From Jeotgalibacillus proteolyticus (lineage in GTDB: Bacteria > Bacillota > Bacilli > Bacillales > Jeotgalibacillaceae), in NCBI RefSeq assembly GCF_002926065.1, contig NZ_PREZ01000002.1:248001-312000 (forward strand): 64,000 nt of DNA. Direction: 5' to 3'. This document shows positions 1-8,084 of the stretch, piece after piece; positions within the stretch are counted from its first letter, which is position 1, and the number at the start of each line of letters is the position of its first letter. A program made the position numbers and the translations under genes. The notes beneath the pieces were generated by a model that did not search any database, was not told where the DNA came from, and saw nothing but the letters and a program-made list of their open reading frames with translations.

Positions 1-501
1 GAAAAAAGTAGCGATGGTAACTAGAAAATATGCTCTTCTGTTGATTTTCGTTGTTTCTTTAAATGCCACAAATGATGGCTTCATCTTCGCAATTGCAATC
101 AATACAATAATATCCAGGAAATACAATGCATCTGTCCAATAAATATTTTCCAGTGCACTCCCTCCAAGATCTCCAAAATTGTTCGTTTGGAATAAAACTG
201 GAAGGGTAATGAAGTCATTAAAGAATCGGTAGAACACCATATTTGAAAATAAGATGATGGTTAAAACCGCACTTGTGATAATCACGTATAGGTTTCTATT
301 TTTCTCTTTTTTAATAAAAAGAGCGACTCCAAAGATTAGGAGCAGAAAGCTTAACGGGTTGATAAATAAAATTATCGCTTGCATGACATTTTCAATGTTA
401 ATACTAAAGCTTGCGTAATAAGACACTACGGTCTTAATCCATAGGAACGCAATGGCTATAATGACAATTGAAAGCTTTGGCATTGTCCATTTTTTGTTCA
501 T
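1..501 (-). CDS. Lipoteichoic acid synthase, LtaS/YqgS family (N-terminal part, truncated by window edge)
   Basis: LtaS-type enzymes sit in the membrane and polymerise glycerol phosphate from phosphatidylglycerol into lipoteichoic acid; an extracellular sulfatase-like domain carries the active site. Only the first 167 codons lie in the window, giving the multi-span membrane part: a start MNKKWTMPKLSIV, several hydrophobic segments, and the family-like stretch YRFFNDFITLPVL in the loop region. The catalytic domain would lie beyond position 1. The ATG at 499-501 follows a strong AGGAGGAAA site. It lies next to glcK as yqgS does in B. subtilis, so I assign it to that paralogue. Assignment rests on the membrane domain and on synteny only. 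Confidence 0.82.
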   Translation of the reverse strand, partial: MNKKWTMPKLSIVIIAIAFLWIKTVVSYYASFSINIENVMQAIILFINPLSFLLLIFGVALFIKKEKNRNLYVIITSAVLTIILFSNMVFYRFFNDFITLPVLFQTNNFGDLGGSALENIYWTDALYFLDIIVLIAIAKMKPSFVAFKETTKINRRAYFLVTIATFF

Positions 502-555
502 AAACTTTCCTCCTCAAATCTTTAAAAACCAATTAGCATTTTTTTCTATTTATTT

Positions 556-588
556 CTAAAATGTGGTTACACCCGATAGGTCAGTCAT
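556..588 (-). CDS. Candidate leader peptide upstream of ltaS-type gene (10 codons)
   Basis: A minus-strand ATG at 586-588 follows AAAAGGAG with 7 bases between, and reads MTDLSGVTTF before a TAG at 556-558. The ORF ends 54 bases before the ATG of the lipoteichoic acid synthase gene and is read in the same direction. The ribosome binding site is as good as that of most real genes here. It could be a regulatory leader peptide; it could also be a chance match in AT-rich sequence. No function is known or claimed. Confidence 0.3.
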   Translation of the reverse strand: MTDLSGVTTF

Positions 589-791
589 AATCTTACTCCT
601 TTTCATGAGTAAAAGCAAATTGAACTTTACACAACTTTAAAATCTTATTTACAATTCCACCATAATAGACGACTCAAACCTTAAAAAGTTTCCTATTTTA
701 TAAAATTAATAAAATAGCATCTAAAGTAGCATCATCCATAAGTCCCGTATCGTAAACGGAATTTACAATAATAGCTGTTTATTATACAGAA

Positions 792-823
792 AAAAAGCTG
801 CCTTGTCCACAAGGCAGCTTTTT
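792..823 (-). terminator. Rho-independent terminator after glcK
   Basis: Perfect 14-bp stem (AAAAAGCTGCCTTG paired with its complement) around a 4-base loop, with a T run on the minus strand. It sits 17 bases past the glcK stop codon and should end the gluP-yqgQ-glcK transcript. Confidence 0.85.
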
Positions 824-839
824 CTTAATATCCTTCATA

Positions 840-1808
840 TTAATGTTTGTATTTAATTAGCCAGGCAGCACCAATTACTCCAGCATCGTTTCCAAGTGTT
901 GCAATTTCAAGAGTAGTTGACTCAGCTACTGTCGGAAAAGCATATTGTTTGAATTTAGCCCGCAGAGGCGTTAACAGGGTCTCTCCTGCTTTTGATACGC
1001 CTCCCCCAATTACGATCTTTTCAGGGTTAAGTGCACTCCCCAGATTTGCAAGCGCAAGTCCAAGATAGAAGGTCAGCTGATCTACTATTTTGGCTGCAGC
1101 CTTATCGCCCTGATTAACAGCATCAAAAATTGCTTTCGCTGAAAGGTGCCCGGTGTTATGAAGGGTTTCTCTTAATATAGAGGGCTCGTTATTTTTTTTC
1201 AGTTCATCGATTGCAAGTCTTGATACACCAGTTGCTGAAGCAACTGTTTCAAGACATCCGTATTTACCGCAATTACAATAATAGCCGTCAACCGGCACTG
1301 ATGTAATATGACCGATTTCTCCTGCAGCTCCTTTAATGCCATGGGCAATATCCCCATTAACAATAACACCGCCACCGACTCCGGTTCCCAGAGTCACACA
1401 GACGACATCTCTCGCACCGTCTCCGGCGCCTTTCCACATCTCCCCTAATGCTGCTACATTTGCATCGTTTTCGATTACAACGGAAAGCCCGGTCAATTGC
1501 TGAAGTTCATCTCTTAACGCTACAGGCTTCTCCCAGCCGATATTTACAGCCGTGTATAAAATTCCTGTCTGCATATTTACGGGTCCTGGTGCTCCTACCC
1601 CAATCCCTAATAAATGTTCTTTCGAGAGATTTCGCTGAAGCATTTTTTTCTGTATGGAAGCAGCAATATCCGGAATAATTTGAGTTCCATTATTAATTTT
1701 GTTTGTTGGGATTTCCCATTTTTCAACGATTGTTCCGTCTTCTTTAATCAAGGCCTGCTTTACAGTTGTACCGCCGATATCGACACCTATAATAAACTTT
1801 TCACTCAT
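840..1808 (-). CDS. glcK: Glucokinase, ROK family
   Basis: Phosphorylates glucose with ATP in the cytoplasm. The 322-residue product shows the ROK signs: phosphate-binding DIGGT near residues 9-13, the glycine-rich GTGVGGG loop, GEIGH, and the zinc motif CNCGKYGCLE. I start it at the ATG at 1806-1808, giving MSEKFIIGVDIGGT, because an AGGTG site precedes it; longer reading frames upstream overlap yqgQ and lack a site. It overlaps the end of yqgQ by 8 bases, so the two are translationally coupled, as in B. subtilis where yqgQ and glcK (yqgR) are neighbours. Confidence 0.93.
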   Translation of the reverse strand: MSEKFIIGVDIGGTTVKQALIKEDGTIVEKWEIPTNKINNGTQIIPDIAASIQKKMLQRNLSKEHLLGIGVGAPGPVNMQTGILYTAVNIGWEKPVALRDELQQLTGLSVVIENDANVAALGEMWKGAGDGARDVVCVTLGTGVGGGVIVNGDIAHGIKGAAGEIGHITSVPVDGYYCNCGKYGCLETVASATGVSRLAIDELKKNNEPSILRETLHNTGHLSAKAIFDAVNQGDKAAAKIVDQLTFYLGLALANLGSALNPEKIVIGGGVSKAGETLLTPLRAKFKQYAFPTVAESTTLEIATLGNDAGVIGAAWLIKYKH

Positions 1809-2037
1809 CCATTTCACCTGTCTGTCTCTTGATTTTTTTTTGCTTCTCACGTTCCAATTCACTTCTTAAAATCAATACCGCTTTTTGAAACTCTTGTACT
1901 TCAATTAGTTTGGAATGATACAGCTCTCTTATTTCAAGCTCCATCATTTCAATATTTGCTGCTCTGTCGCCTACATAAACGAAAATTCCATACCGCTTCA
2001 ATAGCTGTTGGATATCCCATAATGAAGATAAATTCAT
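1801..2037 (-). CDS. yqgQ: YqgQ family protein (DUF910)
   Basis: Small protein of 78 residues belonging to the DUF910/YqgQ family, which folds as a short helical bundle; its role is unknown. The sequence begins MNLSSLWDIQQLLKRYGIFVYVGDR in register with the family and ends in a lysine-rich tail. It is preceded by a GGGGG ribosome binding site and overlaps the start of glcK by 8 bases, pointing to coupled expression with glucokinase. No catalytic motif is visible. Family assignment is from sequence resemblance and from gene order. Confidence 0.85.
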   Translation of the reverse strand: MNLSSLWDIQQLLKRYGIFVYVGDRAANIEMMELEIRELYHSKLIEVQEFQKAVLILRSELEREKQKKIKRQTGEMDE

Positions 2038-2135
2038 TGTTTTCCCCCGGTGTGTAATGTCATGTCCAAGTATAAGCTAATGAGGCTTTAAGCTCAATAT
2101 GTTTACTGTATTTATACACGTAAGAATGAAGGTCC

Positions 2136-3680
2136 TTATTCCTGCCGATTTTTATTAATGGCATCTACAAGCTCCCGGTATGGCTCGTGATCGGGTGAAT
2201 ACGATAGTGCGAGCTCTGCCTGCTCTTTCGCTTCATCTGTATTCCCCATTTCAAGCTGTACCAGTGCAAGATTATAATGAGCTTCATGAAACCCTTCCCG
2301 CCTCTCAATAGCCAGTTCAAGATTTTCGATGCCCTTATCATACTCTTCTTGATTAAGCTCCACAAATGCAAGTAAAAAATAGGTTTCAGAAGTGGCTTCG
2401 CCTTCCTCTTTCAACTCGGTAAGAATGGCATAAGCTTCAGAAAAATCTCCATCCTGAATATCCTCCTGAGCAATGGCATTAACAGCCATAGGATCCTTCT
2501 GTACCAGTGCCCCGCTGTATCCGGCCTGCAAAGATAAAACGATCCAAAGAATTAACGCTGCCCCAAATATTCCCTGTTTAAAGCTCATTTTCGTTTTTGG
2601 CAGCGATACAAGACCAGCCGCTAAGAACCCTCCTGCAAGTCCTCCTAAATGTGCTGCATTGTCAATACCAGGAACCGTAAAGCCGAAAACAATATTAATC
2701 CCAATAACCACCAGTACATTCATTCCCATTGTTCTGATAAAAAGTCCCGGTCTTTTTGCGCCAAAATAGAGCAATGCCCCAAAGCAGCCAAAAATCGCTC
2801 CGCTTGCCCCTGCAGATATGGTAAAGGAAAAAACAAAACTCATTAACGATCCCGTAAAACCTGCCAGAAGATAAATAAGTAGAAACCTGATCCTGCCATA
2901 TATCCTTTCAATTAAAGGACCGAGATAAAACAAGGCCAACGTATTCATAAATAAATGAAGAAAGCCTATATGTAACACGATGGGGGTAAAAAATCTCCAC
3001 CACTCCCCCTCGTTAATCAAGGGATTATATTTTGCGCCATAATCAATCAGCACTTGTGTATTCGTACTTCCCCCGTTTGTTTCAAGCAAGTAAAACATGA
3101 TCACGTGCAGCGCGATAAAAAAATAGGTAAAGAAAGGAGAAGCTGCGTTAAACACTTGTTTCTCGTTCTCCTTTTCAGATTTGTCATGACTAAGTGCATG
3201 ACGTTTAATTTCTTCTGTTTGAGCAGCGATAGAGAAATCATCTTTCGATTCTTCCATTTGGAAATGGTTTGCTGGACCATCTATTTTTGATGCTGCACTG
3301 TCAGTTGCAATCTCTGAATGAATGGTGTATCGCTTAGTCGATATTGATGGAAATTGATTCTTTACCTGTTCAAGTTCCGTTCCGGCATTTTCTACAAAAT
3401 AATAATTTTCAACATGTATATTTCTCAATTTGAGGCTTTTTCTTATTTTCTCTGATCGTTGAGCCAGCTCTTCCAAATCAGCTTGAAGCGTTTCATAAGA
3501 CTTTTTGTCATCGATATCAGGTTCAAGATAAAGCATGCGGATAATTCTTTTATTCTGTCCTTCAAGCCATAGCTCGTCCTGCATCTTTGAGAGATGGATA
3601 ATGCGGAACCCATGGCGGGTTATGAATGTATGAGCCATTGTCCAATAATTAAGTTTTTCTTTTTTTGTCAAAAGGTCCAC
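2136..3680 (-). CDS. gluP: Rhomboid intramembrane serine protease with TPR tail (GluP/YqgP)
   Basis: Membrane protease of 514 residues cleaving substrates within the bilayer; in B. subtilis YqgP acts in membrane protein quality control. A soluble N-terminal domain (about 1-170) precedes the rhomboid core with HIGFLHLFMNTLAL, the catalytic serine in GASGAIFG, and the partner histidine in NAAHLGG. The C-terminal 100 or so residues form tetratricopeptide repeats (YFLLAFVELNQEEYDKG, AHYNLALVQLEMG). The GTG at 3680 has a weak site very close to it; a TTG three codons later (3671) is an alternative start. It lies upstream of yqgQ-glcK with a 98-base gap. Confidence 0.93.
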   Translation of the reverse strand: MDLLTKKEKLNYWTMAHTFITRHGFRIIHLSKMQDELWLEGQNKRIIRMLYLEPDIDDKKSYETLQADLEELAQRSEKIRKSLKLRNIHVENYYFVENAGTELEQVKNQFPSISTKRYTIHSEIATDSAASKIDGPANHFQMEESKDDFSIAAQTEEIKRHALSHDKSEKENEKQVFNAASPFFTYFFIALHVIMFYLLETNGGSTNTQVLIDYGAKYNPLINEGEWWRFFTPIVLHIGFLHLFMNTLALFYLGPLIERIYGRIRFLLIYLLAGFTGSLMSFVFSFTISAGASGAIFGCFGALLYFGAKRPGLFIRTMGMNVLVVIGINIVFGFTVPGIDNAAHLGGLAGGFLAAGLVSLPKTKMSFKQGIFGAALILWIVLSLQAGYSGALVQKDPMAVNAIAQEDIQDGDFSEAYAILTELKEEGEATSETYFLLAFVELNQEEYDKGIENLELAIERREGFHEAHYNLALVQLEMGNTDEAKEQAELALSYSPDHEPYRELVDAINKNRQE

Positions 3681-3736
3681 TTCTTTCTACTGCCTTAATA
3701 TTCTTACTATAACGAAAACAGGCAAATGAAGTACAG

Positions 3737-4294
3737 TTACGGCTTAAGGGTAAGACCCTCTCCGATGATACGTTTAACCGGCAGATCATGAGCTTCAACC
3801 GGGACAGCATCAAGCACCTGTTCAGTAAAGCAGAGCGAAATCGTGTTGCCATTATAATATGAAAGAAACCGGTCAAAATAGCCTCCGCCATAGCCAAGAC
3901 GAAAGCCTTTTGAGTCAAAGGCCAAACCAGGAACAAAAAGCAGATCAATCCGACCAGGCTCGACTCTTTCAAGAGACGGCTCCGGCTCCAATAAATCAAA
4001 GTAGGATGGCGAGACGTCGTTAAAGGATTTAATCAGATGAAAATGCATCTCTCTAGTTTTATGTATACACCTTGGAGCTGTTACTTTCTTTCCCTCACTC
4101 CATGCTTTTCTGATGATTTCATACGTATCTACTTCGGGAAACCTTGATATAGTAATTCCGATCATTGTTGCGGCTTTCCAGTTATCGGTTTGGTAAAGGG
4201 TTTGGTGGATTATGGAGGAGCGTTCTTTATACTGTTTTCTATCCAATTTATTCAGCTTTAAAACCATATTTTGGCGCAATTCCTTCTTACTCAA
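3737..4294 (-). CDS. yqgN: 5-formyltetrahydrofolate cyclo-ligase
   Basis: Converts 5-formyl-THF to 5,10-methenyl-THF with ATP, recycling folate in the cytoplasm. The 185-residue length is normal. The family signatures are visible: PGLAFD near residue 125, and GYGGGYFDRFL shortly after, which forms the substrate and Mg-ATP site. The start is a TTG at 4292-4294 behind AAGGGGATG; the nearby ATG is out of frame and stops at once. It lies between rpmG and gluP as in B. subtilis. The next gene, gluP, follows after 56 bases. Confidence 0.92.
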   Translation of the reverse strand: MSKKELRQNMVLKLNKLDRKQYKERSSIIHQTLYQTDNWKAATMIGITISRFPEVDTYEIIRKAWSEGKKVTAPRCIHKTREMHFHLIKSFNDVSPSYFDLLEPEPSLERVEPGRIDLLFVPGLAFDSKGFRLGYGGGYFDRFLSYYNGNTISLCFTEQVLDAVPVEAHDLPVKRIIGEGLTLKP

Positions 4295-4336
4295 TTTTTC
4301 ATCCCCTTATTTCTTCTCTACATTAAGTATAAAAAA

Positions 4337-4369
4337 TGCCAGAAACGTTGAAAAACAACATTTCTGGCA
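4337..4369 (-). terminator. Terminator after rpmG
   Basis: A 14-bp stem with one mismatch (TGCCAGAAACGTTG with its complement) and a 5-base loop lies 9 bases past the rpmG stop; the minus strand runs into TTTTTT. Confidence 0.8.
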
Positions 4370-4377
4370 CTTTGACA

Positions 4378-4527
4378 TTATTTAGTCTCGCGGTGAAGCG
4401 TCACTTTCTTCAAACGTGGACTATATTTTTTAAGTTCAATACGATCTGGGTTATTACGCTTGTTTTTAGTGGTGATGTAGTTACGGTCACCTGTTTCAGT
4501 GCAAGCTAATGTAATGTTAACACGCAT
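4378..4527 (-). CDS. rpmG: 50S ribosomal protein L33, zinc-free form
   Basis: A 49-residue protein starting [17 protein letters not shown] and ending TLHRETK, unmistakably L33. The zinc-ribbon form carries two CxxC pairs; here only one cysteine (residue 9) remains, with TETG and YSPRLKK replacing the cysteine positions. It is therefore the C-minus (zinc-independent) type. Such forms often exist beside a zinc-binding paralogue. The ATG at 4525-4527 follows GGAGGGATAAGAC. A dedicated terminator follows. It is too short to be found without looking for it. Confidence 0.93.
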   Translation of the reverse strand: MRVNITLACTETGDRNYITTKNKRNNPDRIELKKYSPRLKKVTLHRETK

Positions 4528-4751
4528 GTCTTATCCCTCCAAACATTCAAATGCTAATAAAGCTATTCGATTTCATACGACTTTATCATGATACCACTAT
4601 TCTAAGTAAAAATCCACACTGAAAGTAAGCAAAAGAGATAAATTATTTATACGTAAAAAAATTCTACATATTTCGTCCTCATTCGACCAATCGCTTCATC
4701 CTCATGGTACAATATTGTTTGAATAAACGGGTTATATAGGAGGTGAAAGAG

Positions 4752-5144
4752 TTGGAAATAGCTGTAATGATAGTTGTCGGGCTTGCAGTCCTTCTAATGA
4801 TTATTTCAATTTTCATTAAGGACCGCTCAAAAGCTAATGAACGTGAAATCGAGGAACTTTCCCTAAATTTTTATCAGGAACTACAACAGTTGAAAAAAAG
4901 AATAAAAATAGTAGAACAACAAATCCTGGCAGCTGGTAATCAGCTTCAGCCTATGAAGGCTGCAACTGCAACGGAAGTTCCATTAAAAAAACCAGAGAAC
5001 AAGAGAGAAAAGCAAACTCCAGTGAATCAAACAGCCATTAACCAGGTAATTTTACTACATAAGCAAGGAGTGTCAATTGACCAGATAGTATCTTTGTCTT
5101 CTCTATCAAGGGATAAAGTTTTTAACATTATTCAAAACAGATAA
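4752..5144 (+). CDS. Hypothetical membrane-anchored protein with coiled coil and HTH-like end
   Basis: I do not recognise a named family. The 130-residue product has one N-terminal membrane helix (about residues 3-22), then a charged helical stretch (about 25-65) that could form a coiled coil, a Lys/Pro-rich linker, and a C-terminal segment (INQVILLHKQGVSIDQIVSL) resembling a resolvase-type helix-turn-helix. I start it at TTG 4752, because AGGAGGTGA at 4738-4746 is the ribosome site; the GTG at 4743 lies inside that site. It is followed after 13 bases by the next gene, so the two are likely one operon. The position matches yqzD of B. subtilis, low certainty. Confidence 0.72.
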   Translation: MEIAVMIVVGLAVLLMIISIFIKDRSKANEREIEELSLNFYQELQQLKKRIKIVEQQILAAGNQLQPMKAATATEVPLKKPENKREKQTPVNQTAINQVILLHKQGVSIDQIVSLSSLSRDKVFNIIQNR

Positions 5145-5157
5145 GTGAGGAACGAAT

Positions 5158-5640
5158 ATGGACCGCAAATCAATAAGAGCTTTAGCTGCCGGAATGCTTT
5201 TCGGGGCTTTACTAATGTTTTCTATTACGTATTTTACTGCTGAAGAAGAAATTAAAGCCTCAGAGGACAATACAGCAAAGGAAGACCACATTTATTCTGA
5301 GGAAGGAACAATCACCCTTACAGCTGAAGAGCATGAGGCGCTCCTCGCACAAATTCAGGAGTGGGAGAATCGTGTAATTGAACTAAGCACCGCTCAGGAC
5401 AACGCTGAAGGTGAAACAGCTGCTGCAAGCGTAATGACCAGATACATATTAAAAATAGAATCCGGCATGAGTTTTCCTGATGTCAGCAAAAAGCTTGCTG
5501 AATATGAGATCATTCAAGACGCCTCCTCATTAAATGACTACTTAACAGACAACCAATTAACTGATCTTGTTAAAATTGGCGAGTATGAAGTTCATTCCAA
5601 TATGACAGTTGAGGAAATTGGAACTCTTATCACCAACTAA
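5158..5640 (+). CDS. Membrane-anchored protein with MltG/YceG-type LysM-like module, no catalytic domain
   Basis: The 160-residue product has one N-terminal membrane segment (about 8-27), an acidic linker with a coiled-coil-like stretch, and a C-terminal module (about 96-160) with IESGMSFPDVSKKLAEYEII, a FLLYL-like helix, then GEYEVHSNMTVEEIGTLI. This pattern matches the LysM-like subdomain of MltG endolytic transglycosylases. The catalytic region that follows in real MltG is absent: the protein stops there. It may bind peptidoglycan or partner with true MltG, but that is inference. It forms a likely operon with the gene 13 bases upstream and ends at a strong terminator. Position matches yqzC of B. 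subtilis. Confidence 0.75.
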   Translation: MDRKSIRALAAGMLFGALLMFSITYFTAEEEIKASEDNTAKEDHIYSEEGTITLTAEEHEALLAQIQEWENRVIELSTAQDNAEGETAAASVMTRYILKIESGMSFPDVSKKLAEYEIIQDASSLNDYLTDNQLTDLVKIGEYEVHSNMTVEEIGTLITN

Positions 5641-5670
5641 AAAGCAAGGAGCCTCAGGCTCCTTGCTTTT
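5641..5670. terminator. Bidirectional terminator between convergent genes
   Basis: A 13-bp perfect stem (AAAGCAAGGAGCC with its complement, 3-base loop) with A and T runs on both sides. It serves the MltG-like gene (plus) and phoU (minus). Confidence 0.9.
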
Positions 5671-6328
5671 ATTTATTCAGGTCATATCTTCTTCCTTTTA
5701 CAAGGTAAAAGATATTCTCAGAAATATTGGTTACGTGATCAGCTGCACGTTCGAGATAACGGCAAATAAAAGATAATTGAGTAATTTGGGGAAGTTTATT
5801 ATTATTTTCAGCGCTTATGCTTAAAAGCTCCTGGATCGTTTGTCCGTATAAACTGTCTACCGTGTCATCAAGCTCAGCAATTCTTTTTGCTTTAACAATG
5901 TCTTCCTCTATAAATGCCTCAATAACCAAACCGATCATCTCAGTAGTTTGGTTATGCATCTCCCGCACACTTGCGATCGGTTTAACCAATGGTTCATTTC
6001 CAATTCTTATGGTAGATTTTGCAATATTAACGCCGAAATCAGCTATGCGCTCTAAATCTGCAGCTATTTTAATAGCGACAATTACTCTGCGAAGATCTGT
6101 TGCAACCGGCTGCTGTTTTGCAATCAGCAGAATGGCCTGATCATTAATTTCTTCCTCTAGCTGGTTGGCTTTTATATCTTCATCCATTATGGAAAGGGCA
6201 AGATCAATATCCTGATTTTCAAGCGCAACCAGTGATCGCTCAAGAGCCTTTTGAGCAAACTTCCCGAGTTCAATGATCTTGTTATTTAAACTCGTTAATT
6301 CTGATTCATAAATTTCACGAACTGACAT
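5669..6328 (-). CDS. phoU: Phosphate signalling protein PhoU
   Basis: PhoU links the Pst transporter to the PhoR-PhoP two-component system and damps phosphate uptake when phosphate is plentiful. The 219-residue product is two repeats of a three-helix bundle, each with the metal-binding D/E-x-x-x-D pattern (ADLERIADFGVNIAK and RYLERAADHVTNISENI). I start it at the ATG at 6326-6328, six bases after AGGG; an ATG two codons upstream is possible. It is the last gene of the pst operon, 32 bases after pstB. As I recall, B. subtilis has no phoU at this spot, so this operon is closer to the general bacterial arrangement. Confidence 0.95.
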   Translation of the reverse strand: MSVREIYESELTSLNNKIIELGKFAQKALERSLVALENQDIDLALSIMDEDIKANQLEEEINDQAILLIAKQQPVATDLRRVIVAIKIAADLERIADFGVNIAKSTIRIGNEPLVKPIASVREMHNQTTEMIGLVIEAFIEEDIVKAKRIAELDDTVDSLYGQTIQELLSISAENNNKLPQITQLSFICRYLERAADHVTNISENIFYLVKGRRYDLNK

Positions 6329-6360
6329 TTCCATCCCTGCTTTCCTATCCAAAATTCCTG

Positions 6361-7176
6361 TTATCCAAATCGACCAGAAATATAATCTTCTGTACGTTTA
6401 TCTGACGGGTTTGAAAATATCTTATCCGTGCTGTCGTATTCTATAACCTCTCCATTTAAGAAGAATGCTGTTTTGTCAGATATACGGGCTGCCTGCTGCA
6501 TGTTATGTGTCACAATAATAATACTGTAATCCTTCTTAAGCTCCTGAACCAGCTCCTCAACCTTAAGGGTAGAAATGGGATCAAGCGCAGAAGTCGGCTC
6601 GTCCATTAAAATCACATCAGGTTCAATCGCCAGACAGCGGGCAATACAGATTCGCTGCTGCTGACCGCCGGACAAACCATAAGCATTTTCATTCAGACGA
6701 TCTTTGACCTCATCCCAAATAGCAGCTCCGCGAAGACTTTTTTCCACTATTTCATCCAGAATTTTTTTATTTTTTATTCCATGAATGCGGGGACCATAAG
6801 CAATATTATCGTAAATGGACTTTGGAAATGGATTTGGCTTTTGGAAAACCATCCCCACTTTTGTGCGCAGCTCCTCCACGCGGTACTCTTTGCTGAAAAT
6901 ATTTCTTCCCCGATAATTAATTGCACCGGATGTTTTAACTGAAGGAATTGTTTCAATCATTCGATTGAGCGTTTTTATATAAGTGGATTTACCACAGCCG
7001 GATGGGCCGATAATCGCTGTTACCTCGTTTTCTTTAATATCCAGCTCAATATTTTTTAATGCATGATTCGTGCCATACCATAAGTTAAGTCCTTCTGTTT
7101 TATAAACAGATGACTTATTCTTTTTTACTTCTTCTTTTTCCGGAACGTCTATTTTAGGTTTTACTGATGTTGTCAT
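6361..7176 (-). CDS. pstB: Phosphate ABC transporter ATP-binding protein
   Basis: ATPase that powers phosphate import through PstC-PstA. The 271-residue product has Walker [10 protein letters not shown], the Q-loop [10 protein letters not shown] typical of PstB, signature LSGGQQQR, Walker [13 protein letters not shown] and the switch histidine in VTHNMQQA. A basic N-terminal extension of about 25 residues precedes the core. The ATG at 7174-7176 follows GGGAG; the longer frame upstream lacks a site. There is only one pstB here, whereas B. subtilis has two in tandem. It lies between pstA and phoU. Confidence 0.97.
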   Translation of the reverse strand: MTTSVKPKIDVPEKEEVKKNKSSVYKTEGLNLWYGTNHALKNIELDIKENEVTAIIGPSGCGKSTYIKTLNRMIETIPSVKTSGAINYRGRNIFSKEYRVEELRTKVGMVFQKPNPFPKSIYDNIAYGPRIHGIKNKKILDEIVEKSLRGAAIWDEVKDRLNENAYGLSGGQQQRICIARCLAIEPDVILMDEPTSALDPISTLKVEELVQELKKDYSIIIVTHNMQQAARISDKTAFFLNGEVIEYDSTDKIFSNPSDKRTEDYISGRFG

Positions 7177-7203
7177 GTTAAAAGCTCCCTTCACCCAATA
7201 AAA

Positions 7204-8082
7204 TTAAAATCTTTTCTGATATTTATTTCGGATAAATACAGCAATTGAATTCATGATAATGAGCAGCGTCATCAAGACGATGATCCCCGCGGCTGCTACA
7301 TCATGAAAGGCTACCTGCGGACGTTTAGTCCAATCAAATATTTGCATTGGAAGGGCAGTAAATGTACTCAATAAACTATTTGGTGTAAACATAAGAATAG
7401 TTGGAATTCCAATGACTACGAGAGGTGCTGTTTCACCAATGGCTCTAGAAAGAGCTAATATACTTCCCGTTAAAACTCCCGGAATTGCTGTAGGCAGCAC
7501 GACTCTTAAAATTGTCTGCCATTTCGTGGCACCCATGGCAAAAGATGCTTCCCTTAATTCCCCCGGCACCGCCCTGATTGCTTCCTGAGATGCAACGATA
7601 ATAACCGGCAAGATTAGAAGGCTCATTGTTAATCCGGCAGCGAGAATGGAAATCCCAAGCCCAAAATATCGGACAAAAATGGTCAGTCCCAGGAGGCCGA
7701 ATACAACAGACGGCACCCCTGCCAGATTAGAAATATTAATCCGGATAAAATCAGTCATTTTATTCTTTTTAGCGTACTCTTCTAAATAAATCGCTGTTCC
7801 CACCCCTAAAAACATGGAAACCGGGGCAACTACAAGCATTAGATAAATAGATCCCAGAAAAGCCGACTTTATTCCTGAGTTTTCAGGAATTCTGGAGGCA
7901 AAACGCGTAAAGAAATCAAAGCTCAGATATTCACTTCCTTGAGTGACAATACGAAACAGCAGGATTGCAAGAACGATTAAACCAAACATTGTCGCAGCTA
8001 AAAATAATCCTTTTAATATATTGTTTTTAATCAGACGTGATTTAGTCTTGGCTGCAACCTGCTCATGATTGATATAATTCAT
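7204..8082 (-). CDS. pstA: Phosphate ABC transporter permease PstA
   Basis: One half of the membrane channel of the Pst system. The 292-residue protein shows six hydrophobic segments and the EAA loop that docks PstB (EAIRAVPGELREASFAMGA, followed by T-K-W). The N-terminus MNYINHEQVAAKTKSRL is cytoplasmic and basic. The gene starts 2 bases after the pstC stop, so the two are tightly coupled. Length and motifs are normal for the family. Confidence 0.96.
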   Translation of the reverse strand: MNYINHEQVAAKTKSRLIKNNILKGLFLAATMFGLIVLAILLFRIVTQGSEYLSFDFFTRFASRIPENSGIKSAFLGSIYLMLVVAPVSMFLGVGTAIYLEEYAKKNKMTDFIRINISNLAGVPSVVFGLLGLTIFVRYFGLGISILAAGLTMSLLILPVIIVASQEAIRAVPGELREASFAMGATKWQTILRVVLPTAIPGVLTGSILALSRAIGETAPLVVIGIPTILMFTPNSLLSTFTALPMQIFDWTKRPQVAFHDVAAAGIIVLMTLLIIMNSIAVFIRNKYQKRF

Positions 8083-8084
8083 GC

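Larger units (their letters stand above)
502..839. other. Intergenic region between ltaS-type gene and glcK
   Basis: This 338-base AT-rich gap holds the glcK terminator (792-823) and a 10-codon ORF with a good ribosome binding site (556-588) lying in the presumed leader of the ltaS-type gene. I see no clear sigma-A promoter: TATTAT-like -10 candidates exist on the minus strand but lack convincing -35 partners. Nothing else is recognisable. Confidence 0.5.

Noticed and set aside
721-790. Short minus-strand frame ending MDDATLDAILLIL near glcK terminator
   Set aside because: No ribosome site, immediately behind a terminator, and no recognisable similarity.
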